Below, one piece after another: positions 14,591 to 16,396 of a stretch of 16,396 nucleotides of DNA (positions are counted from its first letter, which is position 1; each line of letters begins with the position of its first letter). The DNA is from Thermofilum sp. (GTDB lineage: Archaea > Thermoproteota > Thermoprotei > Thermofilales > Thermofilaceae). The stretch lies in the NCBI GenBank assembly GCA_020832965.1, contig JAJHRM010000027.1, positions 1 to 16,396 on the forward strand, in the 5' to 3' direction. Under the pieces are notes generated by a model. It had not been told where the DNA came from. It worked only from the letters and a program-made list of their open reading frames with translations, and did no database searches. The translations under genes and the position numbers were made by a program.

Positions 14591-14602
14591 TTAGCGCGCT
14601 AA
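14591..14602. repeat. GCGCGC palindrome (TTAGCGCGCTAA)
   Basis: A perfect 12-bp palindrome followed by TATGAT. Shares TAGCGCGCTARTAT with the copy at 14412, so the two are direct repeats about 180 bp apart as well as palindromes. Confidence 0.65.
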
Positions 14603-14702
14603 TATGATTTTCTAGAGCAATGGTTGACCGCCCCTTAGATTGCTTTTGAGCTTTTCAAGAAAGCTTTTTACCTTTTTTGCCTTATTAATCTTGGTGAATT
14701 TG

Positions 14703-15080
14703 TTGACCCTGGTAATTAAGGGTATAGATGAGAAGAAGCTTCGAGAATTCAAGGCGGAGGCGATTAGGCGTGGTTTAAAGCTTTCACAGGCCTTTGAGGA
14801 GGCTATAGAGCTGTGGCTTAACAAGAGGGAGGTAGTTGGAGAGGCAGATGCAAATAACATTGCATATGAGAGGGAGAGGCACAGGCTCAAAAAGCATCAT
14901 GGGAAATACGCCGTATTCGCAAACGGGGGGCTCATAGGGGTTTACGACACCTTGGAGGAGGTCGCCGAAACCCTGAGGAGGCTCTCGCCAAGGCCTAGAC
15001 ACTCAATAGTTGTAAGGATTGGTGTAGACGACGCGGCTCGAGGTGGCATGGAGTGGTGGGGAGGGTCTATATCCCAGTAG
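14703..15080 (+). CDS. Ribbon-helix-helix antitoxin-like protein with C-terminal DUF5678-like domain
   Basis: A protein of about 125 aa. The N-terminal 45 residues have the VapB-like ribbon-helix-helix pattern of crenarchaeal antitoxins: a TLVIKGID strand, then DEKKLREFKAEAIRRGLKLS and AFEEAIELWL. The C-terminal part has NNIAYERERHRLKKHHGKYA, then VFANGGLIGVYDTLEEVAE, the shape of DUF5678 domains (a KxGKYV core with a DSLEE turn). The frame is open back to a TTG at 14640, but the extension is low-complexity and hydrophobic. A GGTGA Shine-Dalgarno at 14693-14697 points to the TTG at 14703 (or GTG 14694). It overlaps the following aspartyl protease gene by 28 bases, so the two form a unit. Confidence 0.72.
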   Translation: MTLVIKGIDEKKLREFKAEAIRRGLKLSQAFEEAIELWLNKREVVGEADANNIAYERERHRLKKHHGKYAVFANGGLIGVYDTLEEVAETLRRLSPRPRHSIVVRIGVDDAARGGMEWWGGSISQ

Positions 15081-15478
15081 AGTGTTTAAGGTTCCTGGAA
15101 AGTTCCTCTGGAAAGGCCCCGGCATTAAGAGTTAAGCTTTATAACTTGCTTGGTGAAGAGTTCGGTACTATGGACATACCAGTTGATACAGGTTTTTCTG
15201 GCTCTGTAATGGTAGAGACCGAAGACTATGATTTCTTTAGTGTAGGCGAGCTTCCAAGAAGCCTGTGGAGGACGTATAGGACCCTGACAGGCCCCCTACC
15301 AGTGAGGACTGCCAGGGCCATTCTCGAGGTTGGGGGTAAGAGACTTGAAGCATTTGTTGAATCTCCCTACTACGGGGGCGGGAAAAGGCTAATCGGAAGG
15401 GAGGTTTTATCCCAGCTAGTCCTCGTCCTGGATGGTGTAAATGGTGAGACATGTCTTGCCGAAACGGGCGAGAGATAG
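15053..15478 (+). CDS. Retropepsin-like aspartyl protease (active-site motif intact)
   Basis: A 141-aa single-domain clan AA aspartic protease. The catalytic loop is IPVDTGFSGSVMV with D45, followed by the usual hydrophobic strand; the second-half motif is LIGREVLSQLVLVLDG, matching the LGxxxL...vvldg pattern of bacterial and archaeal family members. Active sites form from a homodimer. The start is GTG 15053 (or GTG 15056) inside the end of the ribbon-helix-helix/DUF5678 gene, in a different frame, which implies coupling. The natural substrate is unknown; the neighbour, or a membrane protein, are candidates. Contrast the copy at 4898-5254, which has lost the Asp. Confidence 0.82.
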   Translation: MVGRVYIPVECLRFLESSSGKAPALRVKLYNLLGEEFGTMDIPVDTGFSGSVMVETEDYDFFSVGELPRSLWRTYRTLTGPLPVRTARAILEVGGKRLEAFVESPYYGGGKRLIGREVLSQLVLVLDGVNGETCLAETGER

Positions 15479-15504
15479 AATCGATGACCCAATGTTCTGC
15501 ATAT

Positions 15505-15809
15505 TCATTTAGATATAGCTTTGCGTAGTTTTTGAACGTAGAGTCCTCTTTCTAGTGTTTCGGCTTCTTTCGGCAGAGGATGGACCCCTTCTAGAAGCAT
15601 CGCATATACCGATACCTTTGCTGCGCGCTCCACGTATCTGAGAACTACAGACCCCTTCTAGAAGCATCGCATATACCGATACCTTTGCTGCGCGCTCCAC
15701 GTATCTGAGAACTACAGACCCCTTCTAGAAGCATCGCATATACCGATACCTTTGCTGCGCGCTCCACGTATCTGAGAACTACAAGCGCCTCTTCTAGGCT
15801 TCTGGACAT
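15505..15809 (-). pseudogene. Small ORF disrupted by triplication of an internal 67-bp segment
   Basis: From an ATG at 15809 the minus strand reads MSRSLEEALVVLRYVERAAK, then VSVYAMLLEGV. After the last repeat copy the same frame continues HPLPKEAETLERGLYVQKLR to a TGA at 15505. With a single copy of the 67-bp segment the gene would encode an uninterrupted 56-aa helical protein. Because 67 is not a multiple of three, the two extra copies shift the frame; the present product would stop at a TAG at 15645-15647 after 54 residues, with a nonsense tail. The protein is not recognised. An ATATTATC element about 26 bases upstream could drive a leaderless transcript. Confidence 0.6.
15584..15784. repeat. 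Three exact tandem copies of a 67-bp unit
   Basis: Units begin at 15584, 15651 and 15718, each opening ACCCCTTCTAGAAGCATCGC and containing CTGCGCGCT; they are identical except for the final base of the third. There is no spacer, so this is a tandem duplication tract, not a CRISPR array. Exact identity indicates recent amplification or ongoing homogenisation. The tract lies inside the small minus-strand gene. Confidence 0.95.
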
Positions 15810-15813
15810 TTTA

Positions 15814-15823
15814 AGTTATATAG
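15814..15823 (+). promoter_or_regulatory. TATA box for the DUF4258/DUF2283 pair
   Basis: AGTTATATAG would start transcription near 15842-15848, ahead of a GAGGTG ribosome binding site (15858-15863) and the GTG start at 15874. Confidence 0.4.
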
Positions 15824-15873
15824 CTTTGCCGATAATATGCGATAAGCAATCTTGCCAGAGGTGCACATGGAGA

Positions 15874-16144
15874 GTGGGGTATAAAATTAGACTCACGAAA
15901 GATGCAATGGAGAGGATGGCTCTGAGAGCTATAAGCTTAAGCGAGCTAGAGCTTGCTCTTACGGACCGTCCTTCCTGTAGGGATAAACCGGAGCTGAAAT
16001 TTATGTAAAAATGATTATTCTCTTATTGTAATAGTCCGTAAGATGGATGATGTGTTGAAGGTTATCACGGTATACAAAGCAAGAAAGGTAGATAAACTTA
16101 CGAGGAATAAGTTGAGAAAAGGCTTATGGAAGAAGCTGAAATGA
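15874..16144 (+). pseudogene. DUF4258-type (RelE-like) toxin gene with frameshift
   Basis: The GTG at 15874, preceded by GAGGTG, begins GYKIRLTKDAMERMALRAI followed by SLSELELAL, the N-terminal signature of DUF4258 proteins (usually THxAxxRMxxRGI; here Asp replaces His and Ala replaces Gly). The frame stops at TAA 16006-16008. In another frame the rest of the family follows at once: KNDYSLIVIVRKMDDVLKVI, then TVYKARKVDKL, ending at TGA 16142-16144. Adding one T to the TTT at 16000-16002 gives a continuous KFYVKNDY reading. So a full-length toxin of about 90 aa has been broken by a single-base indel. Its stop overlaps the antitoxin start as ATGA. Confidence 0.72.
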
Positions 16145-16389
16145 AAAAAGAAAGACCCCCATTAAGAGCACTCTATGATCCTGGAACAGACATACTATAC
16201 CTGCACTTTATGGACGGGGCCGCAGAGGAGGTTCTCGAAGCTGGCGAAAATGTCATTGTTGAGCTTGACAAGAAGGGCAGAATCATGGGAATAGAGGTTT
16301 GGGACGCGTCGAAAAAGGGGGTCTTAAAAGAGCTAAGAAAAGTTGTGGCTAGTTCAAAAACAACAAGACAGAAGAAAACTCAGCCATAA
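16141..16389 (+). CDS. DUF2283 antitoxin-like protein
   Basis: A DUF2283 protein of 82 aa: YDPGTDILYLHFMDG, then AEEVLEAGENVIVELDKKGR and IMGIEVWDAS are the three conserved strands of the family, followed by a basic tail. DUF2283 genes commonly sit directly downstream of DUF4258 genes and are taken to be their antitoxins. The frame is open from ATG 16126, but ATG 16141 overlaps the toxin's TGA as ATGA, the usual coupled arrangement, and is preferred. The gene is intact although its toxin is frameshifted. Confidence 0.82.
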   Translation: MKKERPPLRALYDPGTDILYLHFMDGAAEEVLEAGENVIVELDKKGRIMGIEVWDASKKGVLKELRKVVASSKTTRQKKTQP

Positions 16390-16396
16390 TGTTCCT

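Noticed and set aside
15584..15784. CRISPR array
   Set aside because: The 67-bp units are directly adjacent and identical with no unique spacers, and the unit is coding sequence of a small gene.

Overview
The window looks like a piece of a hyperthermophilic crenarchaeal (Thermoproteota) chromosome, possibly Thermofilum-like. The signs are short or leaderless transcripts with TATA boxes about 25 bases upstream, frequent GTG and TTG starts, a divergent second-type family B DNA polymerase, inositol-phosphate/CDP-alcohol membrane enzymes, an MntA/HepT pair, retropepsin-like aspartyl proteases and a probable C/D box sRNA. The genus is an inference; no rRNA or other marker is present.

Left part (1-3.2 kb, minus strand): an AbrB-type antitoxin gene is cut by the left edge. 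Next to it is a tightly overlapping three-gene operon: a RecA/RadA-like protein with ruined Walker motifs, a small coiled-coil protein, and a 664-aa family B DNA polymerase that has lost its proofreading site. The set resembles an archaeal counterpart of the bacterial ImuA-ImuB-DnaE2 translesion mutasome.

Middle (3.5-13.4 kb): MntA/HepT toxin-antitoxin pair; a small hypothetical gene; a possible transposon-protein remnant; an aspartyl-protease-like protein without its catalytic Asp; a membrane-anchored surface protein; a biotin-protein ligase; a probable C/D box sRNA; a spermidine-synthase-family aminopropyltransferase; a CoA-disulfide-reductase/NADH-oxidase-type flavoprotein; and a two-gene membrane operon. 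In that operon each protein joins a nucleotidyltransferase domain to a CDP-alcohol phosphotransferase-like domain, and the degenerate half differs between the two. A PadR-type repressor is divergent to it.

Right part (13.4-16.4 kb): an unstable-looking accessory stretch. It holds a V4R-like small protein, two broken genes, a ribbon-helix-helix/DUF5678 protein overlapping an intact retropepsin-like protease, a small ORF broken by three exact 67-bp tandem copies, and a DUF4258/DUF2283 toxin-antitoxin pair whose toxin is frameshifted. GCGCGC palindromes, often of the form TAGCGCGCTA, recur in the intergenic and broken-gene DNA here and elsewhere, and I found none in intact genes.
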